Assembly: GCF_035319885.1 (NCBI RefSeq)
Contig: NZ_CP141285.1
Location: 2,294,001-2,358,000 of the forward strand
Source: Altererythrobacter sp. H2
Lineage (GTDB): Bacteria > Pseudomonadota > Alphaproteobacteria > Sphingomonadales > Sphingomonadaceae
DNA: 64,000 bases
Reading direction: 5' to 3'
Below are positions 53,250 to 62,288 of this stretch, piece by piece; position 1 is the stretch's first letter; each line of letters opens with the position of its first letter. Under the pieces are notes generated by a model that ran no database searches, was not told where the DNA came from, and saw only the letters and a list, made by a program, of their open reading frames with translations. The position numbers and the translations under genes were made by a program.

Positions 53250-55088
53250 TCACCCGCGCGCCACCGCCTCCGCCGCGATCATCCGGGCTTCCGCAGTCAT
53301 GCCCACCCGGTTGAGGGCGGAGACGATATGATAGAGATGCCGCGGGGTCATCCGCTCCCAGCTGCTGCCCTGCATGCCTACCCCTGCGAGCAGCGCGACC
53401 AGCCCCGGATTGCCGCTATCGGCAGCCTGGTCGATCAGTGCGCTCCACCGGGTCTCGCGCGAAAAGTCGGCTCCCAGATCGGCGGCAAAGCCTTCAACCG
53501 CCCCGTCTTCAATCCGGCCCAATCCGGCGAGCCCGGCCAGCAGGAAGGCCGATTTGCGCTGGCCAGCGCTTTCATCGTTTCCGCTGAAGCTGTCGAACGC
53601 GCCCGAGCTGACCGGCGTGGCGCGATTCGGCTGGGCGAACACCAGCAGGGCCCAGCCCTCGCTGCCCTGGGGAACCAGGCTTGCCCAGCGCAAGGCATCG
53701 CGCTCCAGCCCGGCTGCCAGCATCGATGCGATCAGCGCCGGTGCATCGTCCAGCAGCGCCTCGTCCGGCTCAAGCCGGGCTGCCGCATAGGCGGTCAGAA
53801 CGAGGCGGCCATAATCGGGATCGGCACCGCCCCACACATCCTTGATGGCAGCCACCCGCGCGGCCGGATCGGCCAGCACATAGGCATCCCGCAGGCGGGC
53901 AGCGACGCGCGCAGCATCGCCTTCCTGCGCCCCTTCCGCCCGCAGTTCGGCGTAGAGATCGACAAAGGCCCCGGCTGAGAGAATGCCCTCACGCGCCGCC
54001 CGCTGAGCCCCGTCGAGGCGCTGGCTGAGCGGCAGCATCGGCGCAATGGCGGCCATCCGCTGGAGCGTGGGCGACGGGTTGGCCAAAAGCGATTCGGGGA
54101 TCTCTGCCCCGACCGCGTTGGCCAGCGCAAAGCGCCACGGGGTCAGCTCCCGGACCTCTTCCCATTCCAGGTTGACCGCCCGGCGGCCGTCCCCGGCTGC
54201 TCCGGCGAAACGCTGCGCCAGCAGCACGTCGATCGGGTCGGCCCGCCCGCGTGACAGCATCCGGCTGAGATCGCTCCCGGCGCGGGCACCCTGGCCCGAA
54301 TAGGCAGTGCAGATCGACCGGGCCATTTCCCACTGCGCGTCCTCACGCGAATGGCTGCCAACCTGAACGCGCGGGCAGATGCCCACCAGGTCGGCAGTGT
54401 GGAGGTATGAATCGAATGCAGCATTGGTCAGCGCGCCGTTCCAGTTGCCGGTATCGACATCCTGCGCCAGCGCGCGGGCCACGGCCCATTCGCCCATGGT
54501 GTTGAGGACCCGGGCCCGCAGCGCAGCAAATTCGACCGGGTCCATACCCGAAGGTGCCTCAAGCCGGCTGGCGAGTGCACGGCGCAACATGATGTGGCCC
54601 CAACGCGACACCAGCGGCCGCTTTGTCCCGGCCAGGGCCGCGCGGACTAGCGCGGCCGGCTGGTTCGCCAGCGACGCCGTCGGCAGACCGCCTTCGGCCA
54701 TGTCGAGCAGGCCGACCCGTTCGGTCGACCGGCGCGCGGCTGGCGGAATGTCGAACTTCGGCTTGAGGCCGAGCAGCTCGTCCAGCTCGTCAGTATCGAG
54801 CTTCTCGAGCTCTTCCAGCGAGGGCAGGTTGCCCGGAATGGGCAGATCGGGCACGGCCGCAGGCGTGCCCGCACCGGCCCCGGGAAGCGGCTGCACCACG
54901 GGAGTGCCGGTGGAAGGCGCAGGGGTTGACGGGTCGGGCTGCTGGGGTCGTGGTGTTGGCGAGGCAGTGGGCGCAGGTGCCGGATCATCGAACCCCGGGG
55001 GGAGCAGCGATTCGGGGCGTTGCTGCGCCATGACCAGAGTCGAGCACAGGGCCAGCGCGGCCCCGCCAAGCAGCCAGCCGCGCCTCAT
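53250..55088 (-). CDS. Large predicted exported protein of unknown function
   Basis: A 612-aa protein. A signal peptide (LLGGAALALCSTLVMAQ) is followed by a Pro/Thr-rich segment (PTASPTPRPQQPDPS, TPAPSTGTPVVQP), then a long helical, repeat-like region with many Ala/Leu (LVRAALAGTKRPLV, ARVAARLRDAYVLADP). This looks like an envelope protein with a flexible linker and helical-repeat body. It starts inside the end of the small gene upstream (ATGA) and ends 14 bases before xerD. I do not recognise the family; sphingomonads keep similar genes next to xerD and aroK. Confidence 0.75.
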   Translation of the reverse strand: MRRGWLLGGAALALCSTLVMAQQRPESLLPPGFDDPAPAPTASPTPRPQQPDPSTPAPSTGTPVVQPLPGAGAGTPAAVPDLPIPGNLPSLEELEKLDTDELDELLGLKPKFDIPPAARRSTERVGLLDMAEGGLPTASLANQPAALVRAALAGTKRPLVSRWGHIMLRRALASRLEAPSGMDPVEFAALRARVLNTMGEWAVARALAQDVDTGNWNGALTNAAFDSYLHTADLVGICPRVQVGSHSREDAQWEMARSICTAYSGQGARAGSDLSRMLSRGRADPIDVLLAQRFAGAAGDGRRAVNLEWEEVRELTPWRFALANAVGAEIPESLLANPSPTLQRMAAIAPMLPLSQRLDGAQRAAREGILSAGAFVDLYAELRAEGAQEGDAARVAARLRDAYVLADPAARVAAIKDVWGGADPDYGRLVLTAYAAARLEPDEALLDDAPALIASMLAAGLERDALRWASLVPQGSEGWALLVFAQPNRATPVSSGAFDSFSGNDESAGQRKSAFLLAGLAGLGRIEDGAVEGFAADLGADFSRETRWSALIDQAADSGNPGLVALLAGVGMQGSSWERMTPRHLYHIVSALNRVGMTAEARMIAAEAVARG

Positions 55089-55222
55089 TGCGCGCGATCC
55101 GGCACAGCGACAGGCTGGGCAATCGGACGCAGCGCCTGTTCGCCGCCATCGATCCAGGCATAGGCGAGCAAGGCCAGCAACAGCCCCGCCCCGGTCCAAC
55201 CGATCCTGCGCGAATTCGTCAA
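55085..55222 (-). CDS. Small single-TM protein ahead of the exported protein
   Basis: A 45-aa product beginning TTG (MTNSRRIGWTGAGLLLALLAY) with one hydrophobic helix (residues 10-25) and a tail ending VAVPDRAQ. Its stop overlaps the next gene's ATG by 4 bases, which supports real translation despite the weak start. Function unknown. Confidence 0.5.
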   Translation of the reverse strand: MTNSRRIGWTGAGLLLALLAYAWIDGGEQALRPIAQPVAVPDRAQ

Positions 55223-55307
55223 AGCGGCGATCCCCAGTCTTCTAGCTAGCAGCGCCTGCGGCGCCGGTGGTTGCGCCGCGTCTAGCGCATCTATAGGCGC
55301 TGCATCA

Positions 55308-55877
55308 ATGACCCAGCCGCCGCAATTCCTTTCCGATGACCGGATTACCGCCGTCGCCCGGCGGATTGACCGACCGGTCGTGCTGGTGGGGCTGATGGGC
55401 GTGGGCAAATCGACCGTCGGCCGCAGGCTGGCCGCGCTGCTGCGCCGCAGCTTCGTGGATGCCGACGACGAGATCGAAAAAGCCGCGCAGATGAGCATCG
55501 CGGAAATCTTCGCCCAGTTCGGCGAAGGCTATTTCCGTGACGGCGAGCGGCGCGTCATCGCCCGCCTGATGGATCAGAACCACGGCGTGATCGCCACCGG
55601 CGGCGGGGCTTTCGTGAATGATGAAACGCGCGCGCTGATCCTTGATCGCGGCATCGCGGTCTGGATCGACTGCCCGGTCGAAACCCTGGTGGAACGCACC
55701 GCGCGCAAGAACACCCGGCCGCTGCTGCAAGGCGGCGATCCCCACGCGATCCTCACCCGGCTGCACGCCGAACGGCAACCCTTCTATGCCGAGGCGCCGA
55801 TTCACGTCTCAAGCAGGCATGGACCCCATAGCGAGACAGCTCTCGCCATCATCGGAGCAATTGACCAATGGCTGTGA
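55308..55877 (+). CDS. aroK: Shikimate kinase
   Basis: A 189-aa P-loop enzyme of the aromatic amino-acid path. Walker A is [37 protein letters not shown] carries the shikimate-binding Asp, RVIARLM, ATGGGAF (motif GGG) and [12 protein letters not shown] the lid. It overlaps aroB by 10 bases, the usual aroKB pair. Confidence 0.96.
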   Translation: MTQPPQFLSDDRITAVARRIDRPVVLVGLMGVGKSTVGRRLAALLRRSFVDADDEIEKAAQMSIAEIFAQFGEGYFRDGERRVIARLMDQNHGVIATGGGAFVNDETRALILDRGIAVWIDCPVETLVERTARKNTRPLLQGGDPHAILTRLHAERQPFYAEAPIHVSSRHGPHSETALAIIGAIDQWL

Positions 55878-56974
55878 TCCCCGTCGCGCTGGCCGGGCGG
55901 CCGTACGAGGTGCGCGTGGCGCGCGGCCTGATCGGCAACGTGGCGCAGGAAGCGCAGGCTTTCGTGCGCAAGGATCGGGTGGCCGTGGTGGCAGACGCCA
56001 ATGCGCGGCATTTTCATGGCGCAGCACTGGAAGCCTCGTTCGCGTCCGCAGGCCTGGCCCTGGACTGGCTCGAACTTGTGCCCGGCGAAGGGGCCAAGAG
56101 CTGGGATGGCTTGCGGCTGCTGGTTGACTGGCTGCTCGCACGCGAAGTCGAGCGCGGCGACCATGTCTTCGCGCTCGGCGGCGGGGTAACCGGCGACCTG
56201 ACCGGTTTTGCCTGCGCCATCCTCAAGCGTGGCTGCGGCTTCGTGCAGATCCCCACCACCCTGCTGGCTCAGGTCGATTCGAGTGTCGGCGGCAAGACCG
56301 CGATCAACACCCCGGCGGGCAAGAACCTGGTCGGCGCCTTCCACCAGCCATCGCTGGTGCTGGCAGACCTGGCGGCGCTCGACACCCTGCCCGACCGCGA
56401 AATGCGTGCAGGTTACGCCGAGGTGATCAAGTACGGCATCCTCGGCGATGCGGCGTTTTTCGACTGGCTCGCCGATAACGGCGCGGCGGTGCTGGCGCGC
56501 GATCCAGCGGCGCTCGAACACGCCGTCGCCACCAGCGTTGCGGCCAAGGCCCGGATCGTGGCGGAGGACGAGCGCGAGACCACCGGGGCCCGCGCGCTGC
56601 TCAACCTGGGGCACACGTTCGGCCATGCACTGGAGGCGGAGACCGGCTTTTCCGACCGCCTGCTGCATGGCGAAGGCGTGGCGTTGGGGATGGTGTTGGC
56701 AGCGCGCTATTCCGCACGGCGCGGGCTGATCCCGGCAGCCGATGCAGAGCGGGTGGCACTGGCGATCGCCGCAGTCGGCCTGCCCGCCAGCCTCCCTGCG
56801 CTGGGCCTCGATTGCGATGGCGCGCGCCTCGCCGACCACATGCGCCATGACAAGAAGATGGACGCGGGCACCCTGCCCTTCCTGCTGCTGCGCGGCGTGG
56901 GCGAGGCGTTCCTGGCCCGCGATGTCGAACTGGCCGATGTGGCCGCATTCCTGGACGAACAGTTGAAGGGATAA
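55868..56974 (+). CDS. aroB: 3-dehydroquinate synthase
   Basis: A 368-aa NAD- and metal-dependent enzyme. Motifs: [36 protein letters not shown] (NAD), [50 protein letters not shown] (His ligands), [10 protein letters not shown]. Length standard. Coupled with aroK; a cyclase-family gene follows 4 bases later. Confidence 0.97.
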   Translation: MAVIPVALAGRPYEVRVARGLIGNVAQEAQAFVRKDRVAVVADANARHFHGAALEASFASAGLALDWLELVPGEGAKSWDGLRLLVDWLLAREVERGDHVFALGGGVTGDLTGFACAILKRGCGFVQIPTTLLAQVDSSVGGKTAINTPAGKNLVGAFHQPSLVLADLAALDTLPDREMRAGYAEVIKYGILGDAAFFDWLADNGAAVLARDPAALEHAVATSVAAKARIVAEDERETTGARALLNLGHTFGHALEAETGFSDRLLHGEGVALGMVLAARYSARRGLIPAADAERVALAIAAVGLPASLPALGLDCDGARLADHMRHDKKMDAGTLPFLLLRGVGEAFLARDVELADVAAFLDEQLKG

Positions 56975-56978
56975 CCGG

Positions 56979-57749
56979 ATGCCCCGCTTCATCGATCTGT
57001 CGATTCCGATCACCAACGACGTGATCTCCGACCCGGAGGTGATGCGGCCCAAGGTCACCTACATGAACCACGAAAGCACGTGGGCCCAGATCGCCATGTT
57101 CTTCCCCGGGCTGGAGCAGGCCGACCTGCCCGATGGCGAAGGCTGGGCCGTCGAATTCGTCGAACTGTCCACCCACAACGGCACCCACATGGACGCGCCG
57201 TGGCATTACCATTCGACCACGGATTCGGGCGCGACCCCTGCCCCCAGCATCGACGAAGCGCCACTCGACCGGTTCTTCCGCCCCGGCGTGAAGCTCGACT
57301 TCAGCCACCTGCCGCATGGCCACGTGGTCAGCGCACAGGAGGTTCAACAGGCGCTCGAAGCGATCGGATATGACCTGCAACCGCTCGACATCGTGCTGAT
57401 CCAGTCGGGTGCAGTCTACGGTACGGAGAATTTCACCGACCAGGGCGTCGGCCTCGGTGCGGAAGCGACGCTGTGGCTGACGGAACGCGGCATCGAAGTG
57501 GTCGGCACCGATGCGTGGAGCTGGGATGCGCCGTTCAGCCACACCGCGAAGCGCTGGGCCGAGACGCGCGACCCTTCGATCATCTGGGAAGGCCACAAGG
57601 CCGGACGCATCCGCCCCTATTACCAGATCGAGAAACTGACGGGCCTCGCCGCCCTCCCCCCGCACGGATTCACTCTGAGCTGCTTCCCGGTGAAGATCGA
57701 ACGCGCGAGCGCGGGCTGGATCAGGGCGGTGGCGCTGGTGGAGGACTGA
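56979..57749 (+). CDS. Cyclase family protein (kynurenine formamidase-like metal hydrolase)
   Basis: A 256-aa protein. The metal site LSTHNGTHMDAPWHYHSTTD gives H-x-G-T-H-x-D-x-P-x-H, diagnostic of the cyclase family (KynB-like). GTDAWSWDAPF and RPYYQIEKLTGLAALPPHGF complete the fold. It probably hydrolyses an amide or lactone; kynurenine formamidase is one member but no other kynurenine gene is near. Last gene after aroKB. Confidence 0.85.
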   Translation: MPRFIDLSIPITNDVISDPEVMRPKVTYMNHESTWAQIAMFFPGLEQADLPDGEGWAVEFVELSTHNGTHMDAPWHYHSTTDSGATPAPSIDEAPLDRFFRPGVKLDFSHLPHGHVVSAQEVQQALEAIGYDLQPLDIVLIQSGAVYGTENFTDQGVGLGAEATLWLTERGIEVVGTDAWSWDAPFSHTAKRWAETRDPSIIWEGHKAGRIRPYYQIEKLTGLAALPPHGFTLSCFPVKIERASAGWIRAVALVED

Positions 57750-58014
57750 TCGCATACCGGCCCGAGGCCGACCTCAGCGCAAAACCATTTTCCTACACCG
57801 CGGAAATATGGCTCATGCTCGGCGATGGTCGATCCCGCTTCCCTTGCGTGCCCTGCTAACCGGACCCCGAACGGCGCCCCCCCCCCGGGGACCTCCCTGC
57901 GAAAGGGCGCAGCGTGCCTATGCATTTTATTATTTTTATAACAGATAGTTATGTCCATTCGCCAAGCTTGACAGGGTGTCAACTTCGTCAAGCAAGTGTC
58001 AAGCAAACCCGCGT
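57750..58014. other. Intergenic region with repeats between cyclase gene and csaA
   Basis: No gene is supported. The region has a run of ten C at 57877-57886, then an AT-rich tract (57920-57955) unusual for this genome, the perfect palindrome TTGACA-GGG-TGTCAA (57968-57982) and two GTCAAGCAA direct repeats (57987-57995, 57998-58006). It lies past the 3' ends of two convergent genes, so a promoter role is not expected. Confidence 0.6.
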
Positions 58015-58386
58015 TCAGAACAGGCGTGTACCGTCGGGCACTTTCACGTCCGGCGCGAACAGCACCACCTCGCCGGCCTCGTCGGCAAAGCCCAGTGTCA
58101 GCACCTCGGACATGGCCGGGCCGATCTGGCGCGGCGGGAAATTGACCACTGCGGCCACCTGCCGCCCCGGCAGTTCATCGACATGGTAATTGGCTGCGAT
58201 CTGGGCGCAGCTCTTCTTCCGGCCGATTGCCGGGCCGAAATCGATCACCAGCCGGTAGCTTGGTTTGCGCGCCTCGGGGAATTCCTCGGCCGCCACGATG
58301 GTCCCGATGCGGATATCCACCTTGAGGAAGTCGTCGAACGCGATTTCCCCCGCAGCAGGCGCATCGGGATCGTGGCGGAGGTGCAT
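58015..58386 (-). CDS. csaA: tRNA-binding CsaA-like protein
   Basis: A 123-aa EMAP/OB-fold protein: AFDDFLKVDIRIGTIVAAEEF, EARKPSYRLVIDFGPAIGRKKS, AQIAANY, then VVNFPPRQIGPAMSEVLTLGF and a last strand KVPDGTRLF. This is the CsaA family, binding tRNA or acting as export chaperone. Its ATG shares one base with the pccA stop, last gene of the operon. Confidence 0.9.
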   Translation of the reverse strand: MHLRHDPDAPAAGEIAFDDFLKVDIRIGTIVAAEEFPEARKPSYRLVIDFGPAIGRKKSCAQIAANYHVDELPGRQVAAVVNFPPRQIGPAMSEVLTLGFADEAGEVVLFAPDVKVPDGTRLF

Positions 58387-60407
58387 TATTCCAGCTCGAG
58401 GATGACCGCATCGACCGCCAGGCTGTCACCCTCGGCCGCGTTGATTTTCGCCACCACTGCCTGCTTTTCGGCGCGGAGGATGTTCTCCATCTTCATCGCC
58501 TCGACTGTAGCGAGCGGCTGGCCGGGCTGGACTTCCTCGCCCTCGGCCACGTGCAGCTTCACCAGCAGGCCGGGCATGGGGCAGATCAGCAGCTTGGACA
58601 GGTCCGGCGGGATCTTTTCGATCATGTGTCCGGCCAGATGCGCCACCCGCTGCGGCAGCACACGCAGGCCGTGAGTCGCCCCGCGCGTGGTGATGGCATA
58701 GCCGGCGCGGGTGGGCTTCAACTGGATGGTCATCGCCTCGCCATCGAGTTCAAGGTCCACCATGGTATCGCCGGGGGTATAGTCGAAGCTGACCTCGACC
58801 GGCATGCCGTCAACGGTGATCGCCTCTTCCTCCAGGCTGACCGCGTAATCGGTTTCGCCGATCCGCACGGCCCAGTCACCCGGAGGCGGGTTGGCGCCAT
58901 TCAATTGCTGGTCGATCCGCCGGGCACGGTCCGCGTCGGCCGTCGCCAGCACCCCGCCGATGGCGGCAAGGCCGCGCAGCAGCTCAGGCGAGGCGGGCGC
59001 GCCGGTGAACCCGTCCGGATATTCCTCGGCAATGAAGCCGGTGGTCAGCTCGCCGCTGCGGAAGCGCGGATGCTGCATGATCGCGCTGAGGAAATCGACG
59101 TTGTGCCCCAGCCCGTCCAGCCGGAACGCGTCGAGCGCCTGAACCTGCAGGTCGGCCGCTTCATCGCGGGTCTTGCCCCAGGTGATCAGCTTGGCGATCA
59201 TCGGGTCATAGAACATGCTGACTTCACCGCCTTCGTAGACGCCGTCGTCCACCCGCACGCCGTCAATGCCCCGCCGCCCGTTGGCGCTGCCATCGTCGGT
59301 CCAGCCGTCGACCGGCGGCTGATAACGCACCAGCCGCCCGGTGCTGGGCAGGAACCCGCGATAGGGGTCTTCGGCATAGACGCGATTCTCGATCGACCAG
59401 CCGTCGATCCCGATATCGTCCTGCGTCATCGCCAGCGGTTCGCCTGCGGCAACCCGGATCATCTGCTCGACCAGGTCGACCCCGGTGATCGCCTCGGTAA
59501 CGGGGTGCTCCACCTGCAGGCGGGTATTCATTTCGAGGAAGTAGAAGCTCTCCCCCGTCGGGTCCGCCCCGCTGACGATCAGTTCGACCGTGCCCGCCGA
59601 GTGATAGCCGACCGCCTTGGCCAGCGCGACGCACTGCTCGCCCATGGCCTTGCGCATCTTGGGCGTGACGAAGGGCGACGGGGCTTCCTCCACCACCTTC
59701 TGGTGACGGCGCTGGATGCTGCATTCGCGCTCGTTGAGGTAGAGCACGTTGCCGTGCTTGTCGCCGAGGATCTGGATTTCGATGTGGCGCGGGTTGAGGA
59801 TGAACTTCTCGATGAACACGCGGTCATCGCCAAAGCTGTTCAGCCCCTCGCGCTTGGTCGCTTCGAACCCTTCGCGGACATCGGCTTCGGAGAACGCCAG
59901 CCGCATCCCCTTGCCGCCGCCGCCGGCACTGGCCTTCATCATCACCGGATAGCCGATTTCCGACGCGATCCGCACCGCGTGCTCGGTGTCGTCGATCTCA
60001 CCGAGATAGCCGGGGACGACGTTGACGCCCGCTTCCTTGGCCAGCTTCTTGGATTCGATCTTGTCACCCATCGCAGCAATCGCGTTCACCGGCGGGCCGA
60101 CGAAGGCGATGCCCTCGGCCGCCAGCGCCTCAACGAAGCTCGCCCGCTCCGACAAGAAGCCATAGCCCGGATGGACCGCATCGGCCCCGGTCTGCTTGCA
60201 CGCGGCGATGATCTTTTCCGGGATCAGATAGCTCTGCGCCGCCGGAGCCGGGCCGATATGGACCGCCTCGTCCGCCATCTTCACGAACGGCGCGCGGGCA
60301 TCGGCATCGGAATAGACCGCGACGGTGGCGATACCCATGCGGCGGGCGGTCTTGATCACCCGGCAAGCGATTTCGCCGCGATTGGCGATGAGGATTTTCT
60401 TGAACAC
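58386..60407 (-). CDS. pccA: Acetyl/propionyl-CoA carboxylase alpha subunit
   Basis: A 673-aa biotin carboxylase with BCCP domain. N-terminal MFKKILIANRGEIACRVIKT, ATP-grasp KASAGGGGKGMRLAFSEA, FIEKFILNPRHIEIQILGD, MNTRLQVEHPVTEAITGVD, and at the end TVEAMKMENILRAEKQ, the biotinyl Lys. It starts at GTG 60407, overlapping the lprI stop. As methylmalonyl-CoA mutase is in the same operon, propionyl-CoA is the likely substrate; PccB is outside the window. Confidence 0.93.
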   Translation of the reverse strand: MFKKILIANRGEIACRVIKTARRMGIATVAVYSDADARAPFVKMADEAVHIGPAPAAQSYLIPEKIIAACKQTGADAVHPGYGFLSERASFVEALAAEGIAFVGPPVNAIAAMGDKIESKKLAKEAGVNVVPGYLGEIDDTEHAVRIASEIGYPVMMKASAGGGGKGMRLAFSEADVREGFEATKREGLNSFGDDRVFIEKFILNPRHIEIQILGDKHGNVLYLNERECSIQRRHQKVVEEAPSPFVTPKMRKAMGEQCVALAKAVGYHSAGTVELIVSGADPTGESFYFLEMNTRLQVEHPVTEAITGVDLVEQMIRVAAGEPLAMTQDDIGIDGWSIENRVYAEDPYRGFLPSTGRLVRYQPPVDGWTDDGSANGRRGIDGVRVDDGVYEGGEVSMFYDPMIAKLITWGKTRDEAADLQVQALDAFRLDGLGHNVDFLSAIMQHPRFRSGELTTGFIAEEYPDGFTGAPASPELLRGLAAIGGVLATADADRARRIDQQLNGANPPPGDWAVRIGETDYAVSLEEEAITVDGMPVEVSFDYTPGDTMVDLELDGEAMTIQLKPTRAGYAITTRGATHGLRVLPQRVAHLAGHMIEKIPPDLSKLLICPMPGLLVKLHVAEGEEVQPGQPLATVEAMKMENILRAEKQAVVAKINAAEGDSLAVDAVILELE

Positions 60408-60808
60408 TAGCCTTCGATCTCCGTTAGCTCACGCAACTGAGCGGTGCGCGCCTTGGTCAGGGACGTCTTGCAGAAGCTGACCAGCATCGGCTCCATCGAG
60501 CCCCCCCGTGCAAGATAGCCCTCGCTGGCGCAATGGGCGTCACGATACCTGAGCCAGGCACGCTGGCCGTCGAGCAGGGTCTGGAAGTAGCCCGGCCGGC
60601 CGTCGTCCAGCATGTCGCCCACGTCCTTGTCCCGCTGCTTCATCACCTCTGCCACCAGCTTCCACTGCGCGTTCAACTCGGCATCGGCGACAAGGAAATC
60701 CTGATGGGCGCAATAGTTCATTTCCTGCTGCACCAGCGGATCGGCGCAGTTCCACTGCGGTGCTTCCGAGGCAGCCTGCACAGCGAGCAGCAGCGGCAGC
60801 ACGATCAT
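60407..60808 (-). CDS. LprI-like (DUF1311) exported protein
   Basis: A 133-aa protein with a short signal peptide ([14 protein letters not shown]) then the LprI-like domain: [54 protein letters not shown], with paired Cys for disulfides. The family includes lysozyme inhibitors. It overlaps bioB and pccA. Why it is in a carboxylase operon is not clear. Confidence 0.87.
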   Translation of the reverse strand: MIVLPLLLAVQAASEAPQWNCADPLVQQEMNYCAHQDFLVADAELNAQWKLVAEVMKQRDKDVGDMLDDGRPGYFQTLLDGQRAWLRYRDAHCASEGYLARGGSMEPMLVSFCKTSLTKARTAQLRELTEIEG

Positions 60809-61830
60809 GCGGGCTCTGCTTGCAGGCAGGCCGAGGACTCGCGCTGAGCCTGACGAAGGGGCTCCTCGCCCTTCAGCGCGGTCAGGCCGAGCTTGGCGAA
60901 CAGGGCTGCGTCCTTGTCATCGCCGGCATTGGCAGCGGTGAGCAGCTTGTCGCCGGTGAAGATCGAGTTCGCCCCGGCCATGAAGCACAGCGCCTGGGTC
61001 GCCTCGCTCATGCTCTCGCGTCCGGCGGAAAGGCGGACCATGGAGAGCGGCATGGTGATGCGGGCCACCGCGACGGTGCGGACGAATTCGATGTCGTCAA
61101 TCTTCGCCAGCGGCGTATCCGCCAGCATGTCGCCCAGCACCGTGCCCTTGATCGGCACCAGCGCGTTGACCGGCACGCTTTCGGGATGCTGCGGCAGGGT
61201 GGCCAGCGTGTGGATGAATCCCACCCGGTCATCCCGCGTCTCGCCCATGCCGACGATGCCGCCGGAGCAGACGTTGATCCCCGCCGCGCGGACGTTGCCG
61301 AGGGTATCGAGCCGGTCCGCCATGGTGCGGGTGGAGATCACCCGCTCATAATACTCAGGGCTGCTGTCGATGTTGTGGTTGTAGTAGTCGAGCCCGGCCT
61401 CAGCCAGCATCTCAGCCTGGTGCGGTTCGAGCATCCCCAGCGTCATGCAGGTCTCAAGACCCATGGCTGAGACGCCCTTCACGATCTCCACGATTGCAGG
61501 CATGTCGCGGTCCTTGGGATTGCGCCACGCCGCGCCCATGCAGAACCGCTGGCTGCCCGCATCCTTGGCCTGCGCCGCGCGCTGGAGCACGGCCTGCACG
61601 TCCATTAGCTTGGTCGCTTCGACGCCGGAGTCGGCCTTGACCGACTGCGAACAATAGCCGCAATCCTCCGGGCACCCGCCGGTCTTGATCGAGAGGAGCG
61701 TGCAGAGCTGGACCTGCTCAGGCGGATGGTTCGCGCGGTGGACGCTGGCGGCCTGAAACAGCAGCTCGGTGAAGGGAAGGTCGAAGAGGGCCGCGATTTC
61801 GGCGCGGGTCCAGTCGGTACGGGTATTCAT
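60805..61830 (-). CDS. bioB: Biotin synthase
   Basis: A 341-aa radical-SAM enzyme that inserts sulfur into dethiobiotin. The cluster motif is [13 protein letters not shown] (C-x3-C-x2-C), then [38 protein letters not shown] and [16 protein letters not shown]. The last 17 residues ([17 protein letters not shown]) come from a GC-rich palindromic-repeat-like stretch and are atypical. ATG overlaps the ydcZ stop. It supplies the cofactor for PccA next door. Confidence 0.96.
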   Translation of the reverse strand: MNTRTDWTRAEIAALFDLPFTELLFQAASVHRANHPPEQVQLCTLLSIKTGGCPEDCGYCSQSVKADSGVEATKLMDVQAVLQRAAQAKDAGSQRFCMGAAWRNPKDRDMPAIVEIVKGVSAMGLETCMTLGMLEPHQAEMLAEAGLDYYNHNIDSSPEYYERVISTRTMADRLDTLGNVRAAGINVCSGGIVGMGETRDDRVGFIHTLATLPQHPESVPVNALVPIKGTVLGDMLADTPLAKIDDIEFVRTVAVARITMPLSMVRLSAGRESMSEATQALCFMAGANSIFTGDKLLTAANAGDDKDAALFAKLGLTALKGEEPLRQAQRESSACLQAEPA

Positions 61831-62288
61831 AGGGGCTTCCTTGCCAGATACAGTCCAATCGCCATGATGGCGATGCCGAGCATACGGCGAGGTGTCAAAC
61901 TGCTCTGGATCGCTCCAAGCCACCCGAAATGATCAATTGCTGCTGCCGCCACGATTTGCCCCAGCAGCACGAAGAAGATCGCGTTACCCAGTCCGATCCT
62001 TGGGGCTGCGAAGGTTACCGAGACGCCGTAAAACAAGATGAAAACTGCGCCGAACCAGATGTAGGGCACCTCGAAGTGCAGGGTGGAACGCTGCGGCAGG
62101 CCCGTGAGTGCGAGCAAGGCCAGTGCTATTGCCAGCCCCACGGCGAATGCTGCTGCGGTTGCAGCAATCGGGCCGCCCAACTGCTTGCTGAGTCCAGAAT
62201 TGAACGCGGCGAAGACCGGAATTCCAATCCCGGCTGCAAACATCATCGCCGCAATTGGCAAGAACGCACTGGACTGGGGCGTGTTCAC
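61827..62288 (-). CDS. YdcZ-type (DUF606/DMT) small multidrug/metabolite transporter-like protein
   Basis: A 153-aa integral membrane protein with five hydrophobic segments and repeats of [20 protein letters not shown] and [18 protein letters not shown], typical of one-domain YdcZ/DMT proteins that form dimers. It starts at GTG 62288 overlapping the mcm stop by 4 bases. Substrate unknown; position between mcm and bioB raises a link to CoA-ester or biotin precursor traffic. Confidence 0.87.
   Translation of the reverse strand: MNTPQSSAFLPIAAMMFAAGIGIPVFAAFNSGLSKQLGGPIAATAAAFAVGLAIALALLALTGLPQRSTLHFEVPYIWFGAVFILFYGVSVTFAAPRIGLGNAIFFVLLGQIVAAAAIDHFGWLGAIQSSLTPRRMLGIAIMAIGLYLARKPL

Noticed and set aside
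58551-60410. A 619-codon plus-strand frame opposite pccA
   Set aside because: Antisense to a well-conserved biotin carboxylase; no domain signature.
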